The position numbers and the translations under genes were made by a program. Below the pieces are notes generated by a model, which worked only from the letters and a program-made list of their open reading frames with translations, did not search any database and was not told the origin of the DNA. This document shows positions 25,679 through 36,417 of a DNA stretch of 64,000 nt, one piece after another. Source of the stretch: an uncultured Clostridia bacterium (GTDB taxonomy: Bacteria > Bacillota > Clostridia > Oscillospirales > Acutalibacteraceae); contig CALWUW010000036.1 in NCBI GenBank assembly GCA_944384815.1, positions 158,124 to 222,123 of the forward strand, written 5' to 3'. Within the stretch, counting starts at the first letter, position 1, and each line of letters starts with the position of its first letter.

Positions 25679-26618
25679 GGGTGAGGACCTCCTTTCCTTC
25701 TTCCAGACCCAGCAGAGCCAGGATCAGCGCCATACGCACGTACACGCCGTTCTGCACCTGCTCAAAATACGCGGCCCGGGGATCCCGGTCCACATCCAAA
25801 GCGATCTCGTTTACCCGGGGCAGGGGATGCAGCACAGCCATATCTGCTTTGGCCAGTTTCATTTTTTCCTCTGTAAGAATGTAGCTGTCTTTAAGACGGA
25901 CATAGTCCTCTTCGTTGAAAAAGCGTTCTTTCTGCACACGGGTCATATACAGGATGTCCAGCTCCGGCATGGAGTCCTCCAGGGAGGAAACTTCCCGGAA
26001 GGGGATGTTTTGGGGAAGGAGGGATTCTTCCAGCACATACCGGGGAGTGCGCAGCTCTTCCGGAGAGATCAGGATAAACCGCATTCCGGAGTAGCGAGCC
26101 AGGGAACGGATCAGGGAATGCACCGTGCGGCCGAATTTCAAATCCCCGCAAAGGCCGATGGTCAGCCCGGAAAAACCGCCTTTCCGCCGGCGAATAGTCA
26201 TCAGGTCCGTAAGAGTTTGGGTGGGATGCTGGTGCCCGCCGTCTCCGGCGTTGATTACGGGGATCCCGGAAAACTGGGAAGCCCGGAAAGGCGCGCCTTC
26301 CTTGGGGTGACGCATGGCGCAGATGTCCGCGTAGCAGGAGATCACCCGAATGGTGTCCGCGATGCTTTCGCCTTTGGTGGCGGAGCTGGAATCCGCCGTG
26401 GCGAATCCCAAAGTCCGGCCGCCCAGATTCAGCATGGCGGCCTCGAAGCTCAGCCGGGTGCGGGTGCTGGGTTCATAAAAAAGGGTGGCCAGCTTTTTCC
26501 CGTCGCACACGCCGTAGTAGGAGGAAGGGGAAGCGGCGATTTTATCCGCCAGATCCAACAGGCGGTGGGTCTCTTCCTGAGATAGATCAAGAGGATCGAT
26601 TAAGTGTCTCAAATCCAT
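25665..26618 (-). CDS. pyrB: Aspartate carbamoyltransferase catalytic subunit
   Basis: A 317-residue enzyme joining carbamoyl phosphate and aspartate, the first committed step of pyrimidine synthesis. The carbamoyl-phosphate motif STRTRLSFE, the HPTQTLTDL motif and the aspartate-loop HPLPR are intact. The ATG at 26618 is preferred: GAAAGGA lies 11 bases upstream, while the upstream ATG at 26630 overlaps that site. pyrB and pyrI form a two-gene unit; no PyrR-type attenuator is visible in the leader, although a direct repeat TCGGAC-N5-TCGGAC stands about 25 bases ahead of the start. Confidence 0.95.
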   Translation of the reverse strand: MDLRHLIDPLDLSQEETHRLLDLADKIAASPSSYYGVCDGKKLATLFYEPSTRTRLSFEAAMLNLGGRTLGFATADSSSATKGESIADTIRVISCYADICAMRHPKEGAPFRASQFSGIPVINAGDGGHQHPTQTLTDLMTIRRRKGGFSGLTIGLCGDLKFGRTVHSLIRSLARYSGMRFILISPEELRTPRYVLEESLLPQNIPFREVSSLEDSMPELDILYMTRVQKERFFNEEDYVRLKDSYILTEEKMKLAKADMAVLHPLPRVNEIALDVDRDPRAAYFEQVQNGVYVRMALILALLGLEEGKEVLTHAEH

Positions 26619-26740
26619 GCAAAGAAACATCCTTTCTGATAAAGTCCGAATGACGTCCGATTGTAAAAGCCGCAGCCTTTCAAAAAGCCTGGGAAAGAAG
26701 GAGAAGCGGCATGCGAAACGCTTTTCCCCAAAAGGCCGGG

Positions 26741-26777
26741 CAGAAAACATGCGGAACACGGTGTGTTCCGCATGGGG
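26741..26777 (-). terminator. Intrinsic terminator of the SH3 gene
   Basis: ATGCGGAACAC and GTGTTCCGCAT form a perfect 11-bp stem with a 3-base loop; on the minus strand GTTTTCT follows. Confidence 0.8.
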
Positions 26778-26783
26778 CATGTT

Positions 26784-27179
26784 TTATTCCTCCACCAGGG
26801 AGACATATTGGGCGGAAACGAACCCTTCCGTATCCTTAAAACGGATCTTTTTCCAGTCCGCCGTGCTGCCTTCCGAAATAAACACGAATTTTTCTCCGGG
26901 AAGGCCTTTGCCGATGATTTCACCGTCGGAAGAAGGTTCCTTCCGGATGTTCAGGGAGCTTCCCTCATTTACGCCCACCACCTGGCAATACACCACTTTG
27001 GGGGCCTGGGAAGAAGGCTCCGGCTCCGAAGGAACCGAAGAGGAAGGCGCGCTGCTTTCCGGAGCGGACCCGCCCGAGCAGGAATACACACCGGAAAAGA
27101 GGCAAAAGCACAAAGCAAGGCTCAGGGCAGCCGCGGAAACGGCGCGGCGGGACTTTTCATAGCGACAGGCATGCGGCAT
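26784..27179 (-). CDS. Secreted SH3-domain protein, probable lipoprotein
   Basis: A 131-residue exported protein. A basic start and hydrophobic core (about 12-32) lead to GVYSC, an acceptable but imperfect lipobox with Cys34 as the likely lipidated residue. A Ser/Pro/Glu-rich linker follows, then a bacterial SH3 domain (about 62-129) with the usual VNEGSSLNIRKEPSSDGEIIGKGLPG start. Such domains bind cell wall or protein ligands. AAAGGA lies ten bases before the ATG at 27179. The leader of about 145 bases can fold into a hairpin (AAAAGAGC with GCTCTTTT at about 27264-27321). Confidence 0.75.
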   Translation of the reverse strand: MPHACRYEKSRRAVSAAALSLALCFCLFSGVYSCSGGSAPESSAPSSSVPSEPEPSSQAPKVVYCQVVGVNEGSSLNIRKEPSSDGEIIGKGLPGEKFVFISEGSTADWKKIRFKDTEGFVSAQYVSLVEE

Positions 27180-27323
27180 ACGAAATCATCCTTTCCTAAG
27201 GCAGGGCCCGAACTTGTCCTTGACTTTGCGGCGGGAGAAGCGGCGCCCCGTCGGTTTTTCACAGAAAAGAGCACCCATAAGCCGAAGTCCATCGGCGTCC
27301 CCGTGGGAAGGCTCTTTTGCCCT

Positions 27324-27350
27324 ATTATAGCATATTTTTTGAAAAACCAA
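27324..27350 (-). promoter_or_regulatory. Promoter of the SH3 gene (extended -10)
   Basis: On the minus strand a perfect TATAAT with an upstream TG (TGCTATAAT) lies at 27324-27329; TTGGTT at 27345-27350 is a short-spaced (15) -35. The remainder of the 445-base divergent gap is A/T-rich with no supported gene. Confidence 0.5.
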
Positions 27351-27523
27351 CAGACCAAAGAAAAAGATTTTGGAAAAATGCTTGGCAAAAACGGCGCTTT
27401 TGCCAAAAGGCTGGTTTTTGTGAGACAAAGAGGAGAAAAAGGGGAAATACAAGAAAAAAGGAGAATTATGTTAAAAAATAAACAAATCAGAAGGGGGATA
27501 AAATAATTTTTTTGATAATTTTA

Positions 27524-27552
27524 TTGAAGTTTTTAGGAAAGCATTGTATCAT
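27524..27552 (+). promoter_or_regulatory. Promoter of the V-ATPase operon
   Basis: TTGAAG and TATCAT with a 17-base spacer in A/T-rich DNA, about 70 bases before the first gene. Confidence 0.6.
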
Positions 27553-27624
27553 AAGAGTGTTCGTTTTTTAATTTTCCCAGGAAAAGGGAAACACAGAATC
27601 AAATCGGATCTGGACGGTGATACC

Positions 27625-27933
27625 ATGGCGCAGGAAACCATCAGCCGCATTCGGGAAGAAGAGCGGCAGGCGGAGGAAAAGGAACGCGCTGCCCGCCAGG
27701 CGCAGCAGGAAAAGCTGGAGGAAGCCGGACGAGCCTTCCGTCAGGAAGCGGAGAACCAGCTGGAAAAAGCCAGAGCCCAGGCGGAGGAGCAGCGTGTGCA
27801 GGCTTTGCAGCAGGCCCAGCGGCAGGAAGAAGCGGCGGCGCAAAAAGCCCGGGAAGAGATTCAAAATCTCCGGGAGACGGCGGAAAGCCGCCGGCAGGAA
27901 GCAATGGAAAAAATTCTGGAGGCGCTGGCCTGA
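27625..27933 (+). CDS. ntpF: V-type ATPase peripheral-stalk subunit (NtpF/AhaH-like)
   Basis: A 102-residue, almost entirely helical, highly charged protein (Glu, Arg, Gln, Ala heptads) predicted to be a coiled coil over its whole length. In V/A-type ATPases this small subunit pairs with subunit E to make the peripheral stalk. The assignment rests on composition and on its position as the first gene before the I subunit, as in the Enterococcus hirae ntpFIKECGABD order. The ribosome binding site is weak, so the exact start is less certain. Confidence 0.72.
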   Translation: MAQETISRIREEERQAEEKERAARQAQQEKLEEAGRAFRQEAENQLEKARAQAEEQRVQALQQAQRQEEAAAQKAREEIQNLRETAESRRQEAMEKILEALA

Positions 27934-27967
27934 GCCGGCGATGGGAAGGAAAGGAGGTACGATATAG

Positions 27968-29980
27968 ATGGCGGTATTGCAGATGCGCAAGCTGCGCATC
28001 TATGGCCTGAAACGAAACAGGAAGCAGATTCTGGAAATGCTTCAGCGAAGCGGGGCGGTGGAAGTATCGGATATTCCTATGGAAAAGGAAGAAACGGTTT
28101 TTCTCACAGCCGACGTAAGCGCTTCCCAAAGCCTGTTTGAAAAAGAGCGGAAGGAAGCGGAAGAAGCTTTGGAGATCCTTTCCCGGTATGTGCCGGATAA
28201 AGGCTCCCCCCTGGCATTCTTAAACGGCAGAAAGCCCATTTCCGCGGAAGAGTACTACGCCTTCGCTCAGCGATGGGAAGAGGTGCGGAAAACCATTCAG
28301 GAGATCCTTTCCCTGGAACGGGACGTGCGGGAAAAGGAAGGGGAGGTTCGCCGGCTGGAAACCCAGCTGGAAGGCCTGCAGCCCTGGCTGAAGCTGGACG
28401 TCTCCATGCGCTTCCGGGGGACGGCGTCCACCGCTGCCTTTATTGGCACGCTGCCTGGCAGCCGGAAAGGGGAGGACCTGGAGCGGGAGCTGGAAGAAGC
28501 TTCTCCCGGGCTGGCTGTTTCCGTGGAAGTGATCAGCGCTTCCCAGGAGCAGACCTGCGTGTTTTTGCTTTGCCCCAAGGAGCAGCAGGAGCAGGCGGAA
28601 AACGCTTTGCGGGCCCAGGGATTTTCCCGGCCTTCTTCTCCCAGCAAAGTTCCTCCGGCGGAAAAAGCCCGGGAGCTTTCCCGGACGCTGGAAGAGTTGA
28701 AAAAGGAAAAGAAACAGCGGGAAGAAGAGATCGCCCGGATGGAACCTTTCCGGGAGGACCTGAAATACGCGTGGGATTACCTGACCATGCGGCTGGAGAA
28801 ATACCAGGTGCTGGGGCAGCTGGAACAATCAAGGCATGTGTTTATTCTGGGCGGCTATATGCCCCTGAAGGAAGTGGAAGGGCTCAGCCGGAAGCTGGAA
28901 CCTTTGGGCGCCGTGCTGGAAACGGAAGAACCCGGGGAAGACGAGGATGTTCCGGTGCTTCTGGAAAACAACGCCTTTGCCGAGCCGGTGGAAGGGGTTC
29001 TGGAATCCTTCAGTATGCCGGGTAAGGGGGAGCTGGATCCCTCTCCGATAATGGCGGTGTTTTACTACATTTTGTTCGGCATGATGCTTTCCGATGCCGC
29101 CTACGGCCTGATCATGGTGGCGGTTTGCGGATTTTGTCTCTGGAAATTCAAGAATATGGAGCTTTCCATGCGGAAAGCCCTTCGGATGTTTTTCTTCTGC
29201 GGCATCAGCACCACGTTCTGGGGCTTTTTATACGGCAGCTTTTTCGGGGACGTGGTGGGCGCGTTCAGCGGCACGTTCCTGGGGCAGCGGCAGGATCTTC
29301 CGCCTTTCTGGTTCTCTCCTTTGGAGGAGCCTATGCGGATGCTGATGTTCTCTTTGCTGGTAGGCGTGATCCACATTTTTGTGGCGCTGTTTTTGGGAGC
29401 GGTGCAGTTCTGGAAACAAAAGCGGTATAAGGACCTGGTGTATGACATTGTGTTCTGGTACCTTCTGGTAGGCGGGCTGATCCTCCTTCTGCTGAGCACG
29501 GAAATGTTCGCGGGGATCGCGGGGATCGCCAAGCTGGAGGAACCGGCGGGGACTATCGGTTCCATTGCCGCGGGTATCGGCGCCGTGGGAATCCTTCTCA
29601 CCGGCGGCCGGGAATCCAAAAACCCGGTGAAACGGCTTTTAAAGGGCGCTTACGCGCTGTATAACGTAACCGGTTATTTGGGAGACATCCTTTCCTACTC
29701 CCGGCTTTTGGCTCTGGGCCTGGCCACAGGTGTTATCGCTCAGGTAATCAACAGCATGGGAACCATGATGGGAAGCGGGCCGGTGGGCCTGATAGCCTTT
29801 ATCCTGATTTTCCTGGTGGGGCATACCATCAACATTGCCATCAACCTGCTGGGGGCGTATGTGCATACCAACCGGCTGCAGTTTGTGGAATTTTTCGGGA
29901 AATTCTTTCAGGGCGGCGGACGGAAATTTCAGCCGTTCGGCGTTCATACCAAATACTTCAAAATTAAGGAGGACAAATAA
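27968..29980 (+). CDS. ntpI: V-type ATPase subunit I (membrane a-subunit)
   Basis: A 670-residue protein. Residues 1-330 are a soluble, coiled-coil-rich domain that attaches the peripheral stalks; residues about 350-650 carry seven to eight hydrophobic segments. The conserved region with the essential arginine is likely in ILSYSRLLALGLATGVIAQVIN (about 575-596), whose Arg faces the carboxylate of the K ring. AAAGGAGG stands before the ATG. It is the second gene of the operon. Confidence 0.93.
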   Translation: MAVLQMRKLRIYGLKRNRKQILEMLQRSGAVEVSDIPMEKEETVFLTADVSASQSLFEKERKEAEEALEILSRYVPDKGSPLAFLNGRKPISAEEYYAFAQRWEEVRKTIQEILSLERDVREKEGEVRRLETQLEGLQPWLKLDVSMRFRGTASTAAFIGTLPGSRKGEDLERELEEASPGLAVSVEVISASQEQTCVFLLCPKEQQEQAENALRAQGFSRPSSPSKVPPAEKARELSRTLEELKKEKKQREEEIARMEPFREDLKYAWDYLTMRLEKYQVLGQLEQSRHVFILGGYMPLKEVEGLSRKLEPLGAVLETEEPGEDEDVPVLLENNAFAEPVEGVLESFSMPGKGELDPSPIMAVFYYILFGMMLSDAAYGLIMVAVCGFCLWKFKNMELSMRKALRMFFFCGISTTFWGFLYGSFFGDVVGAFSGTFLGQRQDLPPFWFSPLEEPMRMLMFSLLVGVIHIFVALFLGAVQFWKQKRYKDLVYDIVFWYLLVGGLILLLLSTEMFAGIAGIAKLEEPAGTIGSIAAGIGAVGILLTGGRESKNPVKRLLKGAYALYNVTGYLGDILSYSRLLALGLATGVIAQVINSMGTMMGSGPVGLIAFILIFLVGHTINIAINLLGAYVHTNRLQFVEFFGKFFQGGGRKFQPFGVHTKYFKIKEDK

Positions 29981-30469
<489 letters not shown>

Positions 30470-30521
30470 TCCCCGGAAAAACGGAAAACAGAAGGGAGTG
30501 CCCTTCAGGAAGGAGTACGGC

Positions 30522-31118
30522 ATGACGGGCATTGAAAAAATTCTAACGGAAATCCGGGAAGAAAGCCAGAAGGTCACCCAGGAGCTGGAAGCGGGAAACG
30601 AAAAGAAGATCCGGGCCCTGGAGGAAGAGATCCGGCAGGAAACCCGGCAAAAATGCGAGGAGATCGCCCAAAAGGGAGAGGAAGAGTGCCAGAGGATCCT
30701 GGAAAGGAGCCTTTCTTCCTCCAAGCTTCTGGAGCGAAGAATGCTTTTGGAAGCCAAGCAGGAAATTTTGGAATCCACTTTGGAGCAGGCCAGAGCCTCT
30801 GTATCCGCCATGGAGGAGGAAGCCTATTTTGCGTGGCTGCTTCGGGTGATTTGTAAACGGGCCCTTCCCGGGGACGGTGTGCTTCTTTTGTCTTCCAGGG
30901 ACAAAGCCCGCCTTCCCCAGGATTTCCTCCGGAAACTGCAGGAAGCCCTGCCCCAGGGCACCCGGCTGGAGCTTTCTCCGGATTCCCGGGAAATCTCCGG
31001 GGGCTGCGTGCTGCTTTACGGCGGCATTGAGGAAAACTGCTCCGTGGACGCTCTGTTTGCCGCCGGGCGGGAAGAGCTGACGGATCTGGCTCGGGGCATT
31101 TTGTTCCGGGAGGGATGA
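30522..31118 (+). CDS. ntpE: V-type ATPase subunit E (peripheral stalk)
   Basis: A 198-residue protein with a long charged N-terminal helix (about 1-100, rich in Glu/Lys/Arg) and a globular C-terminal domain ending in DALFAAGREELTDLARGILF, typical of subunit E. It pairs with the NtpF-like subunit as the outer stalk. AGGAG lies shortly before the ATG at 30522. Its stop overlaps the start of ntpC by four bases. Confidence 0.87.
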   Translation: MTGIEKILTEIREESQKVTQELEAGNEKKIRALEEEIRQETRQKCEEIAQKGEEECQRILERSLSSSKLLERRMLLEAKQEILESTLEQARASVSAMEEEAYFAWLLRVICKRALPGDGVLLLSSRDKARLPQDFLRKLQEALPQGTRLELSPDSREISGGCVLLYGGIEENCSVDALFAAGREELTDLARGILFREG

Positions 31119-32101
31119 GTATGCAGGAAAAACAATACGCCTACGCGGTGGCGCGGATCCGCACCAAGGAAATGAGCCTTTTAAACGGGGCTTTCGTGGA
31201 GCAGCTGCTGGCCGCCGGGGACGAGGAAGAGTGCCTGCGGCTTCTGGCGGATAAAGGCTGGAGCCTTCCTTCCGGCGCCGGAGAGGAAAACAAGGGCGAG
31301 GCTCTGCTTCAAAGCGAACGGGAAAAGACCTGGGCGCTGATGGAGGAATTGGTGGAGGACATTCATGTGCTGGATGTGTTCCGCCTGGAAACCGATTATC
31401 AAAACCTGAAAGCCTGCATCAAGGCGAACTTTATGAACCAGGATCCCCGGGAATATTTTCTTTCCGGCGGAAACCAGGATCCGGAGAAGATCGCCCGGGC
31501 GGTGGCGGAAAAGGATTGGGAAAGCTTGCCGGAGACTATGCGCCGGCCGGCGGAGGAAGCCTTTCAGCTTCTGCTGCATACCCGGGACGGCCAGCTTTGC
31601 GATGTAGTGCTGGACCGTGCTGCGCTGGAAAGCATTTTAGAGGCTTCCCAAAACAGCCCCAGCGAAGTGCTGCGGCTTTACGGAGAGGAAAAAGTGGCGG
31701 CGGCGGATATCAAGATCGCCGTGCGCTGCTGCCGGATGAAAAAGTCCCCGGATTTTATTCACCGGGCGCTGGCTTCCTGCTCCACTCTTTCCGTGGATGC
31801 TTTGGGAAAAGCCGCGGCGGAGGGAGAAGAGGCGCTTCTGGACTATCTTTCCCACACGCCGTGGGCGGAGGCGGCGGAGGCGCTGAAAGTCTCTTTTTCC
31901 GCCTTTGAGAAATGGTGTGACGACCGGCTGATGGAGAAGATCCGGCCGCAAAAGTACAATCCGTTTACCGTTTCCCCTTTGGCAGCGTATGTGCTGGCAC
32001 GGGAAACGGAGCTGCGGACGGTGCGTGTGATCCTTTCCGGGAAGCGCAACAGCCTTCCGGAGGAATTTATCCGGGAAAGGGTGCGGGAAATGTATGTATA
32101 A
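31115..32101 (+). CDS. ntpC: V-type ATPase subunit C (AC39/d type)
   Basis: A 328-residue helical protein (YAYAVARIRTKEMSLLNG at the N-terminus; a late FEKWCDDRLMEKI and FTVSPLAAYVLARETELRTVRVI) typical of V-type subunit C, the funnel-shaped connector between the central stalk and the membrane ring. It overlaps ntpE by four bases and the next gene by eight, consistent with coupled translation. Confidence 0.9.
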   Translation: MSMQEKQYAYAVARIRTKEMSLLNGAFVEQLLAAGDEEECLRLLADKGWSLPSGAGEENKGEALLQSEREKTWALMEELVEDIHVLDVFRLETDYQNLKACIKANFMNQDPREYFLSGGNQDPEKIARAVAEKDWESLPETMRRPAEEAFQLLLHTRDGQLCDVVLDRAALESILEASQNSPSEVLRLYGEEKVAAADIKIAVRCCRMKKSPDFIHRALASCSTLSVDALGKAAAEGEEALLDYLSHTPWAEAAEALKVSFSAFEKWCDDRLMEKIRPQKYNPFTVSPLAAYVLARETELRTVRVILSGKRNSLPEEFIRERVREMYV

Positions 32102-32423
32102 GATAGCAGTTTTGGGAGAGCGGGACGGCATCTACGGCTTTGCCGCCCTGGGACTTTCGGTTTTCCCCGCTGAGGATCCGGAGCACGGAGCCCGGCTGCT
32201 GCGCCGCCTGGCGGACCAGGAGGGAGAGCAGCCTTACGCGGTGATTTATATTACGGAGTCTTTGGCCGCGCAGATCGAGGACGAGATCGACCGATACCGC
32301 AGCCGCCGCTTCCCGGCCATCATCCCCATTCCGGGGGTTTCCGGAAATACGGGGGCCGGCATGCGGGCCGTGCGGAAAAGCGTGGAACAGGCTGTGGGTT
32401 CCGATATTATCTTTGGCGGCTGA
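32094..32423 (+). CDS. ntpG: V-type ATPase subunit F (NtpG in Enterococcus naming)
   Basis: A 109-residue Rossmann-like protein: KIAVLGERDGIYGFAALGL at the start, AVIYITESLAAQI in the middle and IPIPGVSGNTGAGMRAVRKSVEQAVG at the end are the subunit F hallmarks. It binds the central rotor shaft with subunit D. Its start overlaps the end of ntpC. Confidence 0.92.
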   Translation: MYKIAVLGERDGIYGFAALGLSVFPAEDPEHGARLLRRLADQEGEQPYAVIYITESLAAQIEDEIDRYRSRRFPAIIPIPGVSGNTGAGMRAVRKSVEQAVGSDIIFGG

Positions 32424-32487
32424 AACAGCGCCGCATCCAATGAAATTGGCCGCAGACAGCCGGCGGCCGGAAAGGCTTGGTTAGGAA

Positions 32488-34257
32488 ATGAGCAGTGGAA
32501 CCATAAAAAAAGTAGCCGGACCTCTGGTCATCGCCGAAGGTATGCGGGACGCCAGCATGTTTGACGTGGTGCGCGTCAGCCGGCAGAGGCTTATCGGCGA
32601 GATCATCGAAATTCACGGGGATCAGGCTTCCATACAGGTATACGAAGAAACCAGCGGCCTGGGGCCCGGAGAACCAGTGGAAAGCACCGGCGCGCCTCTT
32701 TCTGTGGAGTTGGGGCCCGGGCTGATCGGCAGTATTTTCGACGGTATCCAGCGGCCTTTGGAAAAAATCATGGAGGCTTCCGGAAACAATCTGGAACGAG
32801 GGGTGGAGATCCCTTCTCTGGACCGGAAAAAGAAGTGGAATTTTGTTCCGGCGGTTTCGGTGGGAGACGCCGTTACCGGCGGAGACATTTTAGGCACCGT
32901 TCAGGAAACGGAAATCGTTTCCCATAAGATTCTGGTGCCGGCAGGGGTGAAGGGTGTCATCACCCGGATCGCCCCCGGGGAATACACCGTGGAAGAAGCT
33001 GTGGCGGATTGCCAAAGCGAAAACGGCGGCGTGATTCCTCTTACGCTGATGCAGAAATGGCCGGTGCGCCAGGGGCGGCCCTATGGCCAGAAGCTTTCCC
33101 CGGAAATGCCCCTGGTCACAGGGCAGCGAGTGATCGACGCTCTGTTCCCCATTGCCAAGGGCGGCGTAGCGGCTGTGCCGGGCCCCTTCGGCAGCGGCAA
33201 AACCGTGGTGCAGCACCAGCTGGCCAAGTGGGCGGAAGCGGACATTGTGGTTTACATCGGCTGCGGCGAGCGCGGAAACGAAATGACGGACGTGCTCAAC
33301 GAATTCCCGGAGCTGAAGGACCCCAAAACCGGATTCTCCCTGATGGAGCGCACGGTGCTTATTGCCAACACCTCCGATATGCCTGTGGCGGCTCGTGAGG
33401 CTTCTATTTACACCGGCATCACCATTGCGGAATATTTCCGGGATATGGGCTATTCCGTGGCGCTGATGGCGGACTCCACATCCCGTTGGGCGGAGGCTTT
33501 GCGTGAAATGTCCGGACGGCTGGAAGAAATGCCCGGTGAAGAAGGATACCCGGCGTATCTGGGAAGCCGCCTGGCGCAGTTTTACGAGCGGGCCGGCCGG
33601 GTGCGCACCATCGGCTCCCAGCCCAGAGAAGGCGCCCTTTCCGTAATCGGTGCTGTGTCCCCTCCCGGCGGCGACATTTCCGAGCCGGTTTCCCAGGCTA
33701 CATTGCGCATTGTGAAGGTGTTCTGGAGTTTGGATTCCTCCCTGGCGTATAAGCGGCATTTCCCGGCGGTGAACTGGCTGACCAGCTATTCCCTTTATGT
33801 GGATACCATGGAGAAATGGTTCAACACCCATGTGGACGGCCGCTGGATGCAGATGCGCCAGAGGCTTATGGGCCTTTTGCAGGACGAAGCGGAGCTGGAA
33901 GAAATTGTAAAGCTGGTGGGTATGGACGCCCTTTCCGCGCCGGACCGGCTGAAGCTGGAAGCCGCCCGTTCCATTCGTGAGGACTTTTTGCACCAGGACG
34001 CGTTCCACGAAGTGGATACGTACACCCCTCTTTCCAAACAGTTTGCCATGATGGAGCTGGTGATGGAATATTACGACCAGTGCAGCCAGGCGCTGCAGCA
34101 GGGCGCCTCCGTGGAGCAGCTGATCGGGCTGCCGGTGCGGGAGCAGATCGGCCGCTTTAAGTACACCCAGCCCCAGGAAGTGGGAGAGGCCTATGAGGAG
34201 ATCCATCGGGCCCTGGCGTCCCAGATCAGCACGCTGCTGCAGAAGGAGGAATACTGA
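32488..34257 (+). CDS. ntpA: V-type ATPase catalytic subunit A
   Basis: A 589-residue catalytic subunit. An N-terminal beta-barrel (1-75), the bulge (non-homologous) region, the P-loop [16 protein letters not shown] (about 231-246) and the catalytic glutamate in [11 protein letters not shown] (about 255-265) are all present, as is [12 protein letters not shown]. The length is standard. It is separated from ntpG by 64 bases with only a weak ribosome binding site. The next gene overlaps by one base. Confidence 0.97.
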   Translation: MSSGTIKKVAGPLVIAEGMRDASMFDVVRVSRQRLIGEIIEIHGDQASIQVYEETSGLGPGEPVESTGAPLSVELGPGLIGSIFDGIQRPLEKIMEASGNNLERGVEIPSLDRKKKWNFVPAVSVGDAVTGGDILGTVQETEIVSHKILVPAGVKGVITRIAPGEYTVEEAVADCQSENGGVIPLTLMQKWPVRQGRPYGQKLSPEMPLVTGQRVIDALFPIAKGGVAAVPGPFGSGKTVVQHQLAKWAEADIVVYIGCGERGNEMTDVLNEFPELKDPKTGFSLMERTVLIANTSDMPVAAREASIYTGITIAEYFRDMGYSVALMADSTSRWAEALREMSGRLEEMPGEEGYPAYLGSRLAQFYERAGRVRTIGSQPREGALSVIGAVSPPGGDISEPVSQATLRIVKVFWSLDSSLAYKRHFPAVNWLTSYSLYVDTMEKWFNTHVDGRWMQMRQRLMGLLQDEAELEEIVKLVGMDALSAPDRLKLEAARSIREDFLHQDAFHEVDTYTPLSKQFAMMELVMEYYDQCSQALQQGASVEQLIGLPVREQIGRFKYTQPQEVGEAYEEIHRALASQISTLLQKEEY

Positions 34258-35627
34258 TGCCCAAGGAATATAAAACCATACAGGAAGTGGCCGGCCCTCT
34301 GATGCTGGTTCGGGGCGTTTCCGGCGTTGCGTATAATGAACTGGGAGAGATCCAGCTGGCCAGCGGGGAAACCCGCCGGTGCAAGGTGCTGGAAGTAAAC
34401 GGCACGGATGCGCTGGTGCAGCTGTTTGAAAGCTCTACCGGTATCAACCTGAGCAACAGCAAGGTGCGTTTTCTGGGCCGTTCCATGGAGCTGGGAGTTT
34501 CCGAAGATATGCTCAGCCGTGTATTTGACGGCCTGGGCCGTCCCATTGACGGCGGCCCGGAGATCCTTCCGGAAAAACGGATGGACATTAACGGCCTGCC
34601 TATTAACCCGGCGGCTCGAAATTATCCCCAGGAGTTTATCCAGACGGGAATTTCCGCCATCGACGGGCTGAACACCCTGGTGCGGGGGCAGAAGCTGCCT
34701 ATTTTTTCCGCCAGTGGTTTGCCCCATGCCAACCTGGCGGCGCAGATCGCCCGTCAGGCAAAAGTGCGGGGTACCAACGAGCCCTTCGCGGTAGTCTTTG
34801 CCGCTATGGGCATCACCTTTGAAGAATCCAATTTCTTTGTGGAAAGTTTCCGGGAAACCGGCGCCATTGACCGGACGGTGCTGTTTATCAACCTGGCCAA
34901 CGACCCGGCGGTAGAACGGATCGCCACCCCTCGTATGGCGCTGACGGCGGCGGAGTACCTGGCTTTTGAAAAAGGAATGCACGTGCTGGTGATCCTGACG
35001 GATATCACCAACTACGCCGACGCCCTGCGGGAGGTTTCCGCCGCCCGTAAGGAAGTTCCCGGGCGCCGGGGCTATCCGGGCTATATGTATACGGATCTGG
35101 CCTCCCTGTACGAACGGGCCGGGCGGCAGAAGGGGAAAAACGGCAGTATTACCATGATCCCCATTCTTACCATGCCGGAAGACGATAAGACCCACCCCAT
35201 CCCTGACCTGACCGGATACATCACCGAAGGGCAGATCATTTTAAGCCGTGAGCTGTACCGCCGGGGTGTGACCCCGCCCATTGACGTGCTTCCCTCCCTT
35301 TCCCGTTTGAAGGATAAGGGCATCGGCGAAGGCAAGACCCGGGCGGACCACGCCAACACCATGAACCAGCTGTTCAGCGCTTACGCCCGAGGCAAAGAAG
35401 CCAAGGAGCTGATGACCATTCTGGGCGAAGCGGCTCTGACGGATATTGATAAGCTCTACGCCAAATTCGCGGACGCCTTTGAGCAGGAATATGTGTCCCA
35501 GGGATATACAGCCAACCGGGACATTGAGGAAACCCTTTCCATTGGCTGGAAGCTGCTTTCCATTCTGCCCCGTTCGGAGCTGAAGCGAATCAAGGATGAG
35601 TTCCTGGATCAGTACTATCAGGGCTGA
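34257..35627 (+). CDS. ntpB: V-type ATPase regulatory subunit B
   Basis: A 456-residue non-catalytic nucleotide-fold subunit. It aligns over its whole length with family members ([15 protein letters not shown] start, [24 protein letters not shown] in the degenerate P-loop region, and [35 protein letters not shown]). The P-loop lysine is absent, as expected for subunit B. Its ATG overlaps the ntpA stop. Confidence 0.97.
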   Translation: MPKEYKTIQEVAGPLMLVRGVSGVAYNELGEIQLASGETRRCKVLEVNGTDALVQLFESSTGINLSNSKVRFLGRSMELGVSEDMLSRVFDGLGRPIDGGPEILPEKRMDINGLPINPAARNYPQEFIQTGISAIDGLNTLVRGQKLPIFSASGLPHANLAAQIARQAKVRGTNEPFAVVFAAMGITFEESNFFVESFRETGAIDRTVLFINLANDPAVERIATPRMALTAAEYLAFEKGMHVLVILTDITNYADALREVSAARKEVPGRRGYPGYMYTDLASLYERAGRQKGKNGSITMIPILTMPEDDKTHPIPDLTGYITEGQIILSRELYRRGVTPPIDVLPSLSRLKDKGIGEGKTRADHANTMNQLFSAYARGKEAKELMTILGEAALTDIDKLYAKFADAFEQEYVSQGYTANRDIEETLSIGWKLLSILPRSELKRIKDEFLDQYYQG

Positions 35628-35673
35628 TGGGGGAATTTTTCCGGGATTCCCATAGGAAAGGAGGCGGCTGCCA

Positions 35674-36330
35674 ATGGCGGCGACCCATGTAAACCCCACC
35701 AGAATGGAGCTGACCCGGCTGAAGAAAAAGCTTGTAACCGCCGTGCGGGGGCATAAGCTTCTGAAAGATAAGCGGGATGAGCTGATGCGGCAGTTTCTGG
35801 ATCTGGTGCGGGAAAATAAAACCCTTCGGGAGCGGGTGGAACAAGGCATTCAGACGGCCAACAAGAATTTTGTGCTGGCCAGAGCCGCCACGCCGGACGC
35901 GGTGCTGGATGTGGCGCTTTTGACGCCCAAGCAGGAGATCACCCTGGAAACCGGGCTGAAAAACGTGATGAGCGTGGAGATCCCGATTCTCACGGCCAAA
36001 ACCCGCACGTCCGATCCCAACGATATGTATTCCTACGGCTTTGCCTTTACTTCCGGGGATCTGGATATGGCCGTAAAGTCCCTTTCGGATATTCTGCCGG
36101 ATATGCTGCGCCTAGCGGAGGTGGAGAAATCCTGCCAGCTGATGGCGGCGGAGATTGAAAAGACCCGCCGGCGGGTAAACGCTCTGGAGCATGTGATGAT
36201 TCCGGAAATGCAGGAAAATATCCGGTATATCACTATGAAGCTGGATGAAAACGAGCGCAGCACCCAGATTCGCCTGATGAAAGTGAAGGATATGATGCTG
36301 GAGCAGGCCCATCATTACAGCCAGAAGTAA
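35674..36330 (+). CDS. ntpD: V-type ATPase subunit D (central rotor shaft)
   Basis: A 218-residue protein of two long helices (NPTRMELTRLKKKLVTAVRGHKLLKDKRDELM at the start, a matching C-terminal helix with RRVNALEHVMIP), the antiparallel coiled coil that turns inside the A3B3 head. AAAGGAGG precedes the ATG. It is the last gene of the operon; a strong terminator follows. No ntpH or ntpJ homologue follows. Confidence 0.95.
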   Translation: MAATHVNPTRMELTRLKKKLVTAVRGHKLLKDKRDELMRQFLDLVRENKTLRERVEQGIQTANKNFVLARAATPDAVLDVALLTPKQEITLETGLKNVMSVEIPILTAKTRTSDPNDMYSYGFAFTSGDLDMAVKSLSDILPDMLRLAEVEKSCQLMAAEIEKTRRRVNALEHVMIPEMQENIRYITMKLDENERSTQIRLMKVKDMMLEQAHHYSQK

Positions 36331-36370
36331 AAAATCAGAAATACAAGCAGAACCCAGGCTCTTGCAGAAG

Positions 36371-36406
36371 ACCGCCCCGCCTTGTGAAAAGGCGGGGCGG
36401 TTCTTT
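36371..36406 (+). terminator. Intrinsic terminator of the V-ATPase operon
   Basis: ACCGCCCCGCCTT and AAGGCGGGGCGGT form a perfect 13-bp stem, followed by TCTTTAT. Confidence 0.9.
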
Positions 36407-36417
36407 ATGGAAAGGCG

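Noticed and set aside
26640-26665. PyrR-type attenuator or operator for pyrB
   Set aside because: Only a TCGGAC direct repeat and an ill-spaced promoter-like pair were found; no antiterminator/terminator pair precedes pyrB.
27270-27310. Fluoride riboswitch upstream of the SH3 gene, suggested by a GCCG-ATGGACTT-CGGC hairpin
   Set aside because: The conserved downstream AACCGC and TGATG elements are missing and the downstream gene is not a fluoride exporter or tolerance gene.
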